From Castellaniella daejeonensis (lineage in GTDB: Bacteria; Pseudomonadota; Gammaproteobacteria; Burkholderiales; Burkholderiaceae_B), in assembly GCF_039523555.1 (NCBI RefSeq), contig NZ_BAAAFN010000008.1, positions 148,490 through 212,489 on the forward strand: DNA of 64,000 nucleotides, written 5' to 3'. The position numbers and the translations under genes are program-made. Under the pieces are notes generated by a model, which was not told where the DNA came from, did no database searches, and saw only the letters and a list, made by a program, of their open reading frames with translations. Positions 24,633 through 32,843 of this stretch are shown here, in pieces; within the stretch, counting starts at the first letter, position 1, and each line of letters starts with the position of its first letter.

Positions 24633-26015
24633 TCAGGCGGCCAGGATGCGGTCCGCCGCGTTCAGTCCGCTGCGCACCGCGCCTTCCAGCACGGCCGGAT
24701 AGCCGGTGTCGGTCCAGTCGCCGGCCAGGAGCAGGCCGGGCCAGGGGGTTGCAGCGCCCGGGCGCTGCAGATCCGGGATGGCGTCGAACGTGGCCCTGCG
24801 TTCCGTCACCAGGGCATGGGCCTCGATTTCCGGCAGCGGCGGGCGTGATCCCTTTGCCGCCTGGGCGCGGATCTGGGCCTCGATGCCAGCCGCGATGCGT
24901 GCCGGCTCCCGGCCGGCGTAGCGGTCGGCCGCACCGATCACCACGTGGACCAGCCGGCGGTCGGCGTCCGCGCCGGCACTGGCGCTGCGGTCGAACAGCC
25001 ATTGTCCCCAGGCGTCGTGGGCCGGATCGTCGCGCAGCAGCAGCATGGGATGGCCCGAATTCCAGGGTCGCCCGAGCCGCAGCGTCAGTGTGCCGATGGC
25101 AGAGTGCGGCGGCAGCGACCAGTTGCGCATGAAGTCCGCGGCGCCCGGCAGCGGCGCCAGCAGCCGCCGGGCTTCGGGGCAGGGTACGGCCAGGATGACG
25201 GCCTCGTGCAGGTTGCCGTCCACCTGCCAACCTCCTTCGGGGGCCGGCGTGACCTCGCGCACCCTGCGGCGCTCGAGTCCGTCGCCGAGCAGTGCGCAGA
25301 CGCGCGCGGGCCAGAGATCATGCAGGCTGCCCCGGGGAATCAGGATGCGGCTGGCGGCCGGCCCGGCTCCCAGGCTGTCGGCCAGCACGCGAACGAACAG
25401 GCGTGCCTGGGCCGCGTGCGCCGGCGTATTCAGGGCGGCCAGGCACAGGGGTTCCCAGAGGCGTGCCAGCAGGCCGGGAGGGCAGTCCAGGCTCGCCAGC
25501 CAGTCCACGACAGTCGCGACAGAGGGGATGCATTCCGGCTTCAGTGAGCCGAATGCCCTGGCCAGGTGGCGGCGGCCCCGCCATCCGTCCAGTCCGCGGC
25601 TGCCCAGCAGAACGCCCAGCCGGTGCAGTGGCGCGGGCAGCGGCCAGAATTTCAGCCTGAGACCGCCATCGGCCGATCGCAGATCCAGGTCGCTGGTCAG
25701 CAGGGCGTGCGCCGGATCCACGCCCAGGGATTGCATCAGGGCCAGGGTGCTGGTGTAGGCGCCCAGCAGGATGTGCTGGCCGTTGTCGATTCGCAGGCCC
25801 AGCCCGGGGTGTTCGATCCGACGCGCCCTGCCTCCCGGCGCGGCGGCGGCTTCGTAGACCCGCACCGCGCGGCCGGCACGCTGCAGTCGCGCCGCGGCAG
25901 CCAGGCCTGCCCAACCGGCGCCGATGACGGCAATGCCATTCAGCGGATTGTCCCGATGCTGCGCGTCCCGCGCTTGGCCGCCCGCATGCCGTACGGATCC
26001 GTCAATCGCGCTCAT
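24633..26015 (-). CDS. hpnE: Hydroxysqualene dehydroxylase / FAD-dependent desaturase HpnE
   Basis: HpnE is a flavoprotein that reduces hydroxysqualene to squalene, the last of three steps from farnesyl diphosphate. The 460 residues begin, after a 26-residue lead, with the FAD motif GIAVIGAGWAGLAAAARL and the GGRARR loop. The C terminus carries LLLAGDWTDTGYPAVLEGAVRSG, the usual flavin-binding end of this amine-oxidase-like family. Its ATG at 26015 overlaps the hpnD stop. The longer upstream frame overlaps hpnD and is a shadow. It ends opposite arginase. Confidence 0.92.
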   Translation of the reverse strand: MSAIDGSVRHAGGQARDAQHRDNPLNGIAVIGAGWAGLAAAARLQRAGRAVRVYEAAAAPGGRARRIEHPGLGLRIDNGQHILLGAYTSTLALMQSLGVDPAHALLTSDLDLRSADGGLRLKFWPLPAPLHRLGVLLGSRGLDGWRGRRHLARAFGSLKPECIPSVATVVDWLASLDCPPGLLARLWEPLCLAALNTPAHAAQARLFVRVLADSLGAGPAASRILIPRGSLHDLWPARVCALLGDGLERRRVREVTPAPEGGWQVDGNLHEAVILAVPCPEARRLLAPLPGAADFMRNWSLPPHSAIGTLTLRLGRPWNSGHPMLLLRDDPAHDAWGQWLFDRSASAGADADRRLVHVVIGAADRYAGREPARIAAGIEAQIRAQAAKGSRPPLPEIEAHALVTERRATFDAIPDLQRPGAATPWPGLLLAGDWTDTGYPAVLEGAVRSGLNAADRILAA

Positions 26016-26875
26016 CGCGCCAGTCGGTGCACCAGCCCCCGTCCGCCGCCGACCCAGGTCTTCCAGGCAAGCCAGAACTTGCGGATCGGCGTCAGGGCGA
26101 TGCGCTGGTCCAGCACGTGCCAGCCGTCGCGTTCGATCTCGTCGAGCAGGGCGGCGTAGATGGCGGCCATCATCAGGCCCGGCCGCTGTGCGCGGCGATC
26201 GGCTTCCGGCAGGGCGCGCATCGCATCGCGGTACAGCCCGCGCGCGCGTTCGGTCTGCTGGCGCATCAGGGCCTGGAAGCCTTCGGTGTAATGGCCGTCG
26301 AGGATGTCGTCCACCGTCACGCCGTGGCGGGCCATATCGTCGGCGGGCAGGTAGATGCGGCCGCGCCGTGCATCGTCGCCCACGTCGCGGATGATGTTCG
26401 TCATCTGGAAGGCCAGGCCCAGCGTTTCCGCATATTCCAGCGTGCGTGGATCGGTGTGGCCGAAGATGGCGGCCGACAGGTCGCCGACCACGCCGGCGGC
26501 ACGCCAGCAGTACTCCCGCAGGGTGGCCCAGTCCGCGTAGCGGAACTGGTCCAGGTCCATCTCCATGCCTTCGATCACGGCATAGAAGGGCTCGGGGCTC
26601 AGGCCGAAGGCGCGGACGTGCCGGGCGAGGGCGATGGCCACCGGATGGTCGGGCGTGCCGTCGAACATCAGGCCGACCTGGTCGCGCCACCAGGCAAGCT
26701 TCATCCGCGCGACGGAAGCTTCGCTCACCTCGTCCACGATGTCGTCCACCTCGCGGCAGAAGGCGTACAGCGCGGTGATGGCGCGGCGCTGTTCCGGCGG
26801 CAGGAACAGAAAGGCGTAGTAGAAGCTCGAGCCGCTGCGTGCGGCTTTCTGCTGGCAGTATTCGTCAGGAGTCAT
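26012..26875 (-). CDS. hpnD: Presqualene diphosphate synthase HpnD
   Basis: HpnD condenses two farnesyl diphosphates to presqualene diphosphate. The 287 residues show both aspartate-rich motifs of the squalene/phytoene synthase fold: REVDDIVDEV (41-50) and MTNIIRDVGDDARRGRIYLP (about 160-180). MTPDEYCQQKAARSGSSFYY matches the family N terminus, so ATG at 26875 was preferred over the in-frame ATG at 26941. It overlaps both hpnC (11 bases) and hpnE (ATGA), so the three are made together. Confidence 0.93.
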   Translation of the reverse strand: MTPDEYCQQKAARSGSSFYYAFLFLPPEQRRAITALYAFCREVDDIVDEVSEASVARMKLAWWRDQVGLMFDGTPDHPVAIALARHVRAFGLSPEPFYAVIEGMEMDLDQFRYADWATLREYCWRAAGVVGDLSAAIFGHTDPRTLEYAETLGLAFQMTNIIRDVGDDARRGRIYLPADDMARHGVTVDDILDGHYTEGFQALMRQQTERARGLYRDAMRALPEADRRAQRPGLMMAAIYAALLDEIERDGWHVLDQRIALTPIRKFWLAWKTWVGGGRGLVHRLAR

Positions 26876-27752
26876 GGTGTTCGGGCAAGGCTGCGTCGGG
26901 ACGCGGCTTATGGAATGCGCGCCAGCATAGCAGGAAGGCATCGGTCCGGCTCAGGATGGGCCGGTCCGCCCAAGGGTTGTAGCCGCCTGCCGCCAGTTTA
27001 TCCAGGATCCGCAGGCCGCCGTGCACCACCATGCGCAGTTCCAGGCCGATGCGCCCGGGCAGGCGCCAGGCGAGCGGGCAGCCGGCCAGCAGGGCGCGGC
27101 GGGCCAGGCCAGCCTGTTCGCGCACCACGTTCCGCCAGGCATCGGGTGGCGGCCTGGACGGATCCGCGCACAGCGCGTCCAGGTCGTCCGGATCGAGGCC
27201 GTGGCGCTCCAGGCAGTCCAGGGGGATGTAGCAGCGGCCCTTGGCGTGATCCAGCGCCACGTCTTGGCAGAAGTTCACCCGCTGCAGTCCCGTGCAGATG
27301 GCGTCGGACTGGGCCAGGTCGGCGGGATCCGTCCGGCCGTACAGGTGCAGCATCAGCCGGCCGACCGGATTGGCCGAACGCCGGCAGTAATCGAGCAGGG
27401 CGGGTTCGTCGGCGTAGCGGGTGACGCTCAGGTCCTGGACGAAGGCGGACAGCAGGTCCAGCAGTGGCTGGACGGGCAACCGGTGGCGCACGAGCGTGTC
27501 GCCCAGACGGGCGAAGATCGCCCGGTCTGCGTCGGACAGGGGCGCCTGGATGGGCCGGCCGGCCCCCAGGTCGCGGACCGCGGCGCGCCAGGCCTCCAGC
27601 CGCTCCAGGCGCGCATGCGCCGGCGCATCGCCCTCGTCGGCGATGTCGTCCGCGCCGCGCGCGAAGGCATACAGGTTGCGCACCGCCGGACGCAGCCGGG
27701 CGGGCAGCAGCAGAGACGCCACGGGGAAGTTTTCATAGTGATCGACTGCCAT
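26865..27752 (-). CDS. hpnC: Hydroxysqualene synthase HpnC
   Basis: HpnC converts presqualene diphosphate to hydroxysqualene. It is a second member of the squalene/phytoene synthase fold, 295 residues. Motifs are VDHYENFPVASLLLPARLR at the N terminus, ARGADDIADEG (32-42) and LQRVNFCQDVALDHAKGR (about 156-173). It is first in the hpnC-hpnD-hpnE operon. Squalene-hopene cyclase is not in the window, so whether the end product is hopanoids or free squalene is open. A TATACT hexamer only 8 bases before the ATG may be its -10 box. Confidence 0.93.
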   Translation of the reverse strand: MAVDHYENFPVASLLLPARLRPAVRNLYAFARGADDIADEGDAPAHARLERLEAWRAAVRDLGAGRPIQAPLSDADRAIFARLGDTLVRHRLPVQPLLDLLSAFVQDLSVTRYADEPALLDYCRRSANPVGRLMLHLYGRTDPADLAQSDAICTGLQRVNFCQDVALDHAKGRCYIPLDCLERHGLDPDDLDALCADPSRPPPDAWRNVVREQAGLARRALLAGCPLAWRLPGRIGLELRMVVHGGLRILDKLAAGGYNPWADRPILSRTDAFLLCWRAFHKPRPDAALPEHHDS

Positions 27753-27760
27753 GATGAGGC

Positions 27761-27768
27761 AGTATACT
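27761..27768. promoter_or_regulatory. Palindromic -10 element between divergent hpnC and alr
   Basis: AGTATACT reads TATACT on both strands. On the minus strand it would start transcription very close to the hpnC ATG. On the plus strand it lies about 100 bases before alr. No convincing -35 is seen for either direction. Confidence 0.35.
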
Positions 27769-27866
27769 TAGGGCCTTTCTGAACCGGCTGCCCGATTCTG
27801 AACGACTTGTGTCCGGACCCGGTTTCAGGGCCGCCGCTTCCTTTGTCCGTCTTTCCGGGGGAATCC

Positions 27867-28982
27867 ATGCCGCGCCCGATTCTGGCGACGATCGACACCG
27901 AAGCCTTGTCCCACAATCTGCATACGGTGGCCGATCGCCTGCGGCAGGACGCTCCTGGTGCCACGCCATTCATCTGGGCCGTGATCAAGGCGCGCGGCTA
28001 CGGGCACGGCCTGGAAGCCGCGCTGGCGGGCTTCGACCAGGCCGACGGCCTGGCGATGCTGGACCTGGAAGAAGCCGTGCGCTGCCGCGAGCTGGGCTGG
28101 ACCGGCCCCCTGCTGCTGCTCGAAGGCTTCTTCGAGCCGGCCGATCTCGATGTCCTGGTGCATTACCACATAGGTGCCGCGCTGCATTGCACCGAGCAGT
28201 TCGACATGCTGGAATCCAGCCCCGTCGCCCGGCAGATCGACGCTTTCGTCAAGTTGAACACCGGCATGCACCGGCTCGGTTTCCAGCCGGACGAGTTCCG
28301 TGCGGCCCATGTGCGCGCGCTGGCCCTGCAGGCCGACGGCGTGCTGGGGCAGGTCGGCACGATGACCCACTTCGCCCGCGCGGACGACGATCCGGCCGTC
28401 ACGCGGGACCAGATCGATTGTTTCCTGCGGGCGACCGATGGTCTGTCCGGCCCCGTCAGCCTGTGCAACTCGGCCGCCACCCTGACACCGGGGCTGGCGG
28501 CGGGGATCGCCGGCGACCCTCAATGGGTGCGCCCGGGCATCTGCCTGTACGGGGCTTCGCCCTTCGCCGACCGGCCTGCCGATACCTTCGGCCTGCGCCC
28601 GGCCATGACCCTGTCCGCCCGCCTGATCGGCGTGCATCGGGTCCCGGCCGGCGAATCGGTGGGCTATGGCCACACTTTCCGTGCGCCCCGCGACATGCGG
28701 GTCGGCATCGTCGCCTGCGGCTATGCCGACGGCTACCCCCGCCACGCGCCCAGCGGGACGCCGGTCGTCGTGGACGGGGTGCGCTCGCGCCTGGTCGGCC
28801 GGGTGTCCATGGACATGCTGGCCGTGGACCTGGACCCCGTGCCCGGTGCGGCAGTGGGGGCCCCGGTCGTGCTGTGGGGGCAGGGCGGGCCCTCGGTGGA
28901 CGAAGTGGCCACCGCCTGCGGCACCATCGGCTATGAACTGCTTACCGCCGTGACGCCCCGGGTGCCGCGCCGCGTCCTGTGA
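27867..28982 (+). CDS. alr: Alanine racemase
   Basis: A PLP enzyme that interconverts L- and D-alanine for peptidoglycan. The 371-residue protein has the PLP lysine in WAVIKARGYGHG near 45, the SVGYGHTFRAPRDM block with the second catalytic tyrosine near 267, and GRVSMDMLAVD. The PLP loop reads KARGYGHG instead of the near-universal KANAYGHG. The lysine and tyrosine are retained, so activity is still expected. ATG at 27867 was taken because the family N terminus (RPILATIDTEALSHN) starts there. Confidence 0.94.
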   Translation: MPRPILATIDTEALSHNLHTVADRLRQDAPGATPFIWAVIKARGYGHGLEAALAGFDQADGLAMLDLEEAVRCRELGWTGPLLLLEGFFEPADLDVLVHYHIGAALHCTEQFDMLESSPVARQIDAFVKLNTGMHRLGFQPDEFRAAHVRALALQADGVLGQVGTMTHFARADDDPAVTRDQIDCFLRATDGLSGPVSLCNSAATLTPGLAAGIAGDPQWVRPGICLYGASPFADRPADTFGLRPAMTLSARLIGVHRVPAGESVGYGHTFRAPRDMRVGIVACGYADGYPRHAPSGTPVVVDGVRSRLVGRVSMDMLAVDLDPVPGAAVGAPVVLWGQGGPSVDEVATACGTIGYELLTAVTPRVPRRVL

Positions 28983-29007
28983 ATCCCCGCCTGCGGAGGA
29001 ATACCCC

Positions 29008-29724
29008 ATGAAGAACAGTTGTGTGCTCGTCACCGGCGCGACCAAAGGCATCGGCTGGGCCGTCAGCCAGCGCCTGGCCGACCAGGGCTGCCATGTCGTC
29101 GGCCTGGCGCGGCACGTGGCCGACATCGATTTTCCCGGCTACCTGTATGCCTGTGACCTGGCCAATGCCGGCGAGACCGAGGAATTGCTGCGCGTCATCC
29201 GCGAGAAATACCCGGTCGACGCCGTGGTGAACTGCGTGGGGCCGGCAATGCCCGAACCCCTGGGCGAGGTCGACCTGGCCTCGCTGTACCAGGCCTTCGA
29301 TCTGAACGTGCGCGTCGCCGTCCAGGCGGTGCAGGCCTTCGTGCCGGGCATGAAGGCGCGCAAATCCGGGCGCATCGTCAATCTGTGTGGCCGCGTGGTG
29401 CATGGCCAGGCCGGGCATACCAGCTATGCGGCGGCCAAGAGCGCGCTGCTGGGCTGCACCCGTACCTGGGCGCTGGAATTGGCGCCCCATGGCATCACGG
29501 TCAACGCGGTCTCGCCCGGTCCCGTGGAGACGGGCCTGTTCCGCGCCGAATGCCCGGTCGGCAGCGATGCCGAAAAAGCCGTGCTGGCAACCATTCCCAT
29601 GGGGCGCCTGGCCCAGGCCGACGAAGTCGCCGCCGCCGTGGTGTTCCTGCTGGGCGATGGGGCGGCCTTCATCACCGGTCAGGAAATCGGCGTCGACGGC
29701 GGCGGCAGCCTGGCGGGCCGCTGA
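29008..29724 (+). CDS. Short-chain dehydrogenase/reductase family oxidoreductase
   Basis: A Rossmann-fold NAD(P)-dependent oxidoreductase of 238 residues, resembling FabG-type SDRs. The cofactor motif TGATKGIG lies at 9-16, NCVGPAMPEP replaces the usual NNAG, and the catalytic YxxxK is in SYAAAKSA. The catalytic serine expected about 13 residues before the tyrosine is replaced: the segment reads IVNLCGRVV. The substrate is unknown. It follows alr by 25 bases with a strong ribosome site (GCGGAGGA) and its stop overlaps the radA start. Confidence 0.88.
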   Translation: MKNSCVLVTGATKGIGWAVSQRLADQGCHVVGLARHVADIDFPGYLYACDLANAGETEELLRVIREKYPVDAVVNCVGPAMPEPLGEVDLASLYQAFDLNVRVAVQAVQAFVPGMKARKSGRIVNLCGRVVHGQAGHTSYAAAKSALLGCTRTWALELAPHGITVNAVSPGPVETGLFRAECPVGSDAEKAVLATIPMGRLAQADEVAAAVVFLLGDGAAFITGQEIGVDGGGSLAGR

Positions 29725-31082
29725 TGGCCAAGGCACGAACCCTGTTCCTTTGCTCCGATTGCGGCGGCACTTCTCCCAAATGGGAAGGCCGCTGCCCGCA
29801 TTGCGGCGCCTGGAACACACTGCAGGAAACCCGCGAATCCCCGGCCGCGGCCGCCGGCCATCGTTATGCGCCGCTGGCTGCCTCCACCCCGGTGCGCCGC
29901 CTGTCCGAGATCGAGGCGCGCGAACAGGCGCGCAATCCCACTGGCATCGAGGAGTTCGACCGCGTCCTGGGCGGAGGCCTGGTGGCCGGCGCCGTGGTGC
30001 TGATCGGTGGCGATCCGGGAATCGGCAAATCGACGCTGCTGCTGCAGGCGCTTGCCAGCCTGTCCGAACGCGGTCCGGTGCTCTACGTCACCGGCGAAGA
30101 GTCCGCCGAGCAGGTCGCCCTGCGTGCCCAGCGCCTGGGCGTATCGGGCGATGGTGTTGACCTGCTGGCCGAAATCCGCCTGGAGCAGATCACCCAGGCC
30201 CTGGTCGAGCGCCAGCCTGGCGTGGCGGTCATCGATTCCATCCAGACCCTGTATTCCGGCGAACTGACGGCAGCCCCCGGCTCGGTGTCCCAGGTGCGCG
30301 AATGCGCCGCCCAGCTGACCCGCATCGCCAAGCAGACCGGGATCACCCTGATCCTGATCGGCCATGTCACCAAGGACGGCGCTCTGGCCGGCCCTCGCGT
30401 GCTGGAGCATATCGTCGACACCGTCCTGTATTTCGAGGGCGACACTCATTCTTCGTTCCGCCTGGTGCGGGCCATCAAGAACCGTTTCGGCGCCGTCAAC
30501 GAGCTGGGTGTATTCGCCATGACCGACCGGGGCCTGCGCGGGGTGAGCAATCCGTCCGCGCTGTTCCTGGCGGGCCATTCGCGCGAGGTTGCCGGCTCCT
30601 GCGTCATGGCCACCCAGGAAGGCACCCGCCCGCTGCTGGTCGAAGTGCAGGCTCTGGTGGACACGGCCCATGTCCCCAATCCGCGCAGGCTGTCCGTGGG
30701 CCTTGAAAGCAGCCGCCTGGCCATGCTGCTGGCCGTGCTGCATCGCCATGCGGGGATCGCCACCTACGACCAGGATGTCTTCGTCAATGCCGTCGGCGGC
30801 GTGCGCATCATGGAACCTGCCGCCGACCTGGCCGTGGCCCTGGCGATCCTGTCGTCCATGCGCGACCGGCCTCTGCCGGCCGGTTTGCTGGCCTTCGGCG
30901 AGATCGGGCTGGCGGGCGAGATCCGGCCGGCGCCGCGCGGCCAGGAACGCCTGCGGGAGGCCGCCAAGCTGGGCTTCGGGCTGGCCGTCGTCCCGCGCGC
31001 CAACCTGCCGCGCCAGCCCATCGAGGGGTTGCGCATCCAGGCCGTCGACCGCGTCGAAGACGTGCTCGGCGTGCTGGCCTGA
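29724..31082 (+). CDS. radA: DNA repair protein RadA
   Basis: RadA is a RecA-like, DnaB-type motor that promotes branch migration during recombination. The 452 residues start with a C4 zinc finger (CSDCGGTSPKWEGRCPHC, about 10-27). The ATPase follows with Walker A GGDPGIGKSTLL near 94, then the RadA-specific KNRFG motif, and a C-terminal Lon-like domain (about 275-452, ending in DRVEDVLGVLA). ATG at 29724 shares one base with the SDR stop. The linkage alr-radA is common in Burkholderiales. Confidence 0.96.
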   Translation: MAKARTLFLCSDCGGTSPKWEGRCPHCGAWNTLQETRESPAAAAGHRYAPLAASTPVRRLSEIEAREQARNPTGIEEFDRVLGGGLVAGAVVLIGGDPGIGKSTLLLQALASLSERGPVLYVTGEESAEQVALRAQRLGVSGDGVDLLAEIRLEQITQALVERQPGVAVIDSIQTLYSGELTAAPGSVSQVRECAAQLTRIAKQTGITLILIGHVTKDGALAGPRVLEHIVDTVLYFEGDTHSSFRLVRAIKNRFGAVNELGVFAMTDRGLRGVSNPSALFLAGHSREVAGSCVMATQEGTRPLLVEVQALVDTAHVPNPRRLSVGLESSRLAMLLAVLHRHAGIATYDQDVFVNAVGGVRIMEPAADLAVALAILSSMRDRPLPAGLLAFGEIGLAGEIRPAPRGQERLREAAKLGFGLAVVPRANLPRQPIEGLRIQAVDRVEDVLGVLA

Positions 31083-31092
31083 GAGGTTCGCG

Positions 31093-31869
31093 ATGGACGG
31101 ACTCTGGCTGATCCCCGCCTGCCTGGCCGCGGGCGGGCTGATCGGATTTTCGGGGGGGGTGCTGGGCATCGGCGGCGGGCTGTTCGCCATTCCCCTGCTG
31201 GGGCTGATCCTGGGCTACGAGCAGCAGGCGGCCCAGGGGACGGCGCTCATCATGGTGCTGCCGGCCATCTTGCTCACGTTGCGCAAATATCACCAGCACG
31301 CGCCCATCGACTGGCGCTCGGCGGCGGCCGGGGCCTGCAGTTCCATCGTCTGCACCTGGATCGGAGCGCGGATCGCCCTGGGGCTCGATCCCTGGCTGCT
31401 GCGCCGCATCTATGCGGGTTTCGTGTTTCTGATCGCCATGTTCTATTTCCGTGAGAGCCTGGGGCGCCGCGCCCGGCCCAGGCCGGCCGCGTTCTACCGC
31501 GAGGTCGGCCAGGTGCGCAAGCTCTGGTATTTCTGCGTCGGCGTCTGCGCCGGGCTGGCCGGAGGAATCTTCGGCGTGGGTGGCGCCGTGCTGGCGGTAC
31601 CCTTCCTGACCTCGTTCTTTCACTTGCGCCAGACTTCGGCCCAGGCGGTGGCGCTGGCGATGATCGTGCCGGGCACCTGCGTGGCGCTGGCGACCTACGC
31701 CTGGCACGGGCAGGCGCACGGCCTGGTGGGCATTCCCCTGGCCGTCGGCAGCCTGCTGTGCGTACCCTACGGGGTGCGCCTGGCCTACGCGCTGCCCGAA
31801 GCACGCCTGAAACTGATCTTTGCCTGCATGCTGTTGGTCATCATGGGCCTGCTGCTGATGCGGGGATGA
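31093..31869 (+). CDS. TauE/SafE family sulfite-exporter-like permease
   Basis: An inner-membrane permease of 258 residues with about eight hydrophobic segments. It has the two family repeats, GFSGGVLGIGGGLFAIPLL near 18-36 and GLAGGIFGVGGAVLAVPFL near 154-172. Members move sulfite, sulfoacetate or other organic anions; the substrate here is not evident. It lies 10 bases after radA. The second copy of the structured repeat starts at the first base after its stop. Confidence 0.88.
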   Translation: MDGLWLIPACLAAGGLIGFSGGVLGIGGGLFAIPLLGLILGYEQQAAQGTALIMVLPAILLTLRKYHQHAPIDWRSAAAGACSSIVCTWIGARIALGLDPWLLRRIYAGFVFLIAMFYFRESLGRRARPRPAAFYREVGQVRKLWYFCVGVCAGLAGGIFGVGGAVLAVPFLTSFFHLRQTSAQAVALAMIVPGTCVALATYAWHGQAHGLVGIPLAVGSLLCVPYGVRLAYALPEARLKLIFACMLLVIMGLLLMRG

Positions 31870-32078
31870 GGCAGGACACAGGACAGTCCCCTGCGGACTG
31901 TCCTGTGCCTGCCGAATCCGAGCCGCATGCAGGCGGCGAGGTGGAGAGATGGTGCAATTGGGACTGTCCTGTGCCTGCCGAATCCGAGCCGCATGCAGGC
32001 GGCGAGGTGGAGAGATGGTGCAATTGGGACTGTCCTGTGCCTGCCGAATCCGAGCCGCATGCAGGCGGCGAAGTGAGG
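31870..32078. repeat. Structured repeat element, locus B (long hairpin plus 66-bp tandem units)
   Basis: A 19-bp stem with one bulged base (31870-31913, inner arms CACAGGACAGTCC and GGACTGTCCTGTG) opens the element. Its 3' arm begins the first of three tandem units starting at 31895, 31961 and 32027. The first two are 66 bases long; the third diverges after about 50. Each unit contains CTGTGCCTGCCGAATCC, GCCGCATGCAGGCGGC and GTGGAGAG-like blocks in the same order as at 5337-5448. The element begins at the first base after the permease stop. Confidence 0.85.
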
Positions 32079-32106
32079 GGCGGATGTCGCCCGGGAGACA
32101 TGAGTG

Positions 32107-32829
32107 ATGAATTGCATGCCACCAGACTGGGCTGTGCACCGCTTTCCTGGCGGTGCATTCTGCGTGCCGGCACGCTTTGCCGGACAGGCCGGCCCGGATT
32201 GGTTCGATGCGGCACGCTCCGGCGCCGTGCCGGTGGGAGAGGGCGGCCGCCAGGCTGCCTGGTTCGTCGATGGGGTCCACGGCCCCGCCGTCCTGCGCCA
32301 TTACCGGCGCGGCGGCCTGCGCGCGCGGCTGGGTGGCCGCGAATCCTACCTGTGGTTGGGAGAATCCCGTGTGCGGGCCTATGCCGAAGTGAAGGTGCTG
32401 GACCACCTGCGCCGGGCCGGACTGCGGGTGCCCGAGCCGTTGGGTGCGGCATACTGGCGGGCAGGAATTGCCGCCACCGGGCCGCACCCGGGCGGAATTC
32501 TTTACCGCAACGCCATTCTGGTGGCGCGCATCCAGGGCGCGCAGGCCCTGGCGGGACGTCTGGACAGGGCCGATCCCGCCGCCGTTGCGCGGGCCATCGA
32601 CGCGATGCATGCAGCGGGCGTCTGGCACGCGGACCTGAACGCCTACAACATCCTTTTCGATGCCGACGAACGGGTCTGGATCATCGACTTCGATCGCGCG
32701 CGCCTGGGTGTGGTATCCCCGGAACAGGCGAAAAAAAACCGGTTGCGCCTGCGCCGGTCTTTGGTTAAGGTAGCCGGCGCGCGCGGAGCGCAGTGGTGGG
32801 ATGCGTTATCCCGTTGTTTTCCTCCATGA
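32107..32829 (+). CDS. kdkA: 3-deoxy-D-manno-octulosonic acid (Kdo) kinase
   Basis: KdkA phosphorylates the Kdo sugar attached to lipid A during LPS synthesis at the inner membrane. The 240-residue protein is a small lipopolysaccharide kinase. It has the nucleotide-loop region VLRHYRRGG near 61-69, the catalytic loop WHADLNAYNILFD near 177-189 and IDFDRARLG as the metal-binding DFD. ATG at 32107 follows GGGAG; GTG at 32104 is an alternative. It is the first LPS gene in the window. A single phosphorylated Kdo is typical of Bordetella-type cores. Confidence 0.9.
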   Translation: MNCMPPDWAVHRFPGGAFCVPARFAGQAGPDWFDAARSGAVPVGEGGRQAAWFVDGVHGPAVLRHYRRGGLRARLGGRESYLWLGESRVRAYAEVKVLDHLRRAGLRVPEPLGAAYWRAGIAATGPHPGGILYRNAILVARIQGAQALAGRLDRADPAAVARAIDAMHAAGVWHADLNAYNILFDADERVWIIDFDRARLGVVSPEQAKKNRLRLRRSLVKVAGARGAQWWDALSRCFPP

Positions 32830-32843
32830 TAGGGACCCATGCC

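Noticed and set aside
31895..32078. Tandem units considered as a CRISPR array
   Set aside because: Units are contiguous copies without unique spacers, and no cas gene is present.
31758..32768. Open frame with three near-identical 22-residue repeats
   Set aside because: It arises because the 66-base repeat unit is a multiple of three. The frame overlaps the permease and kdkA genes in other phases and has no ribosome site.
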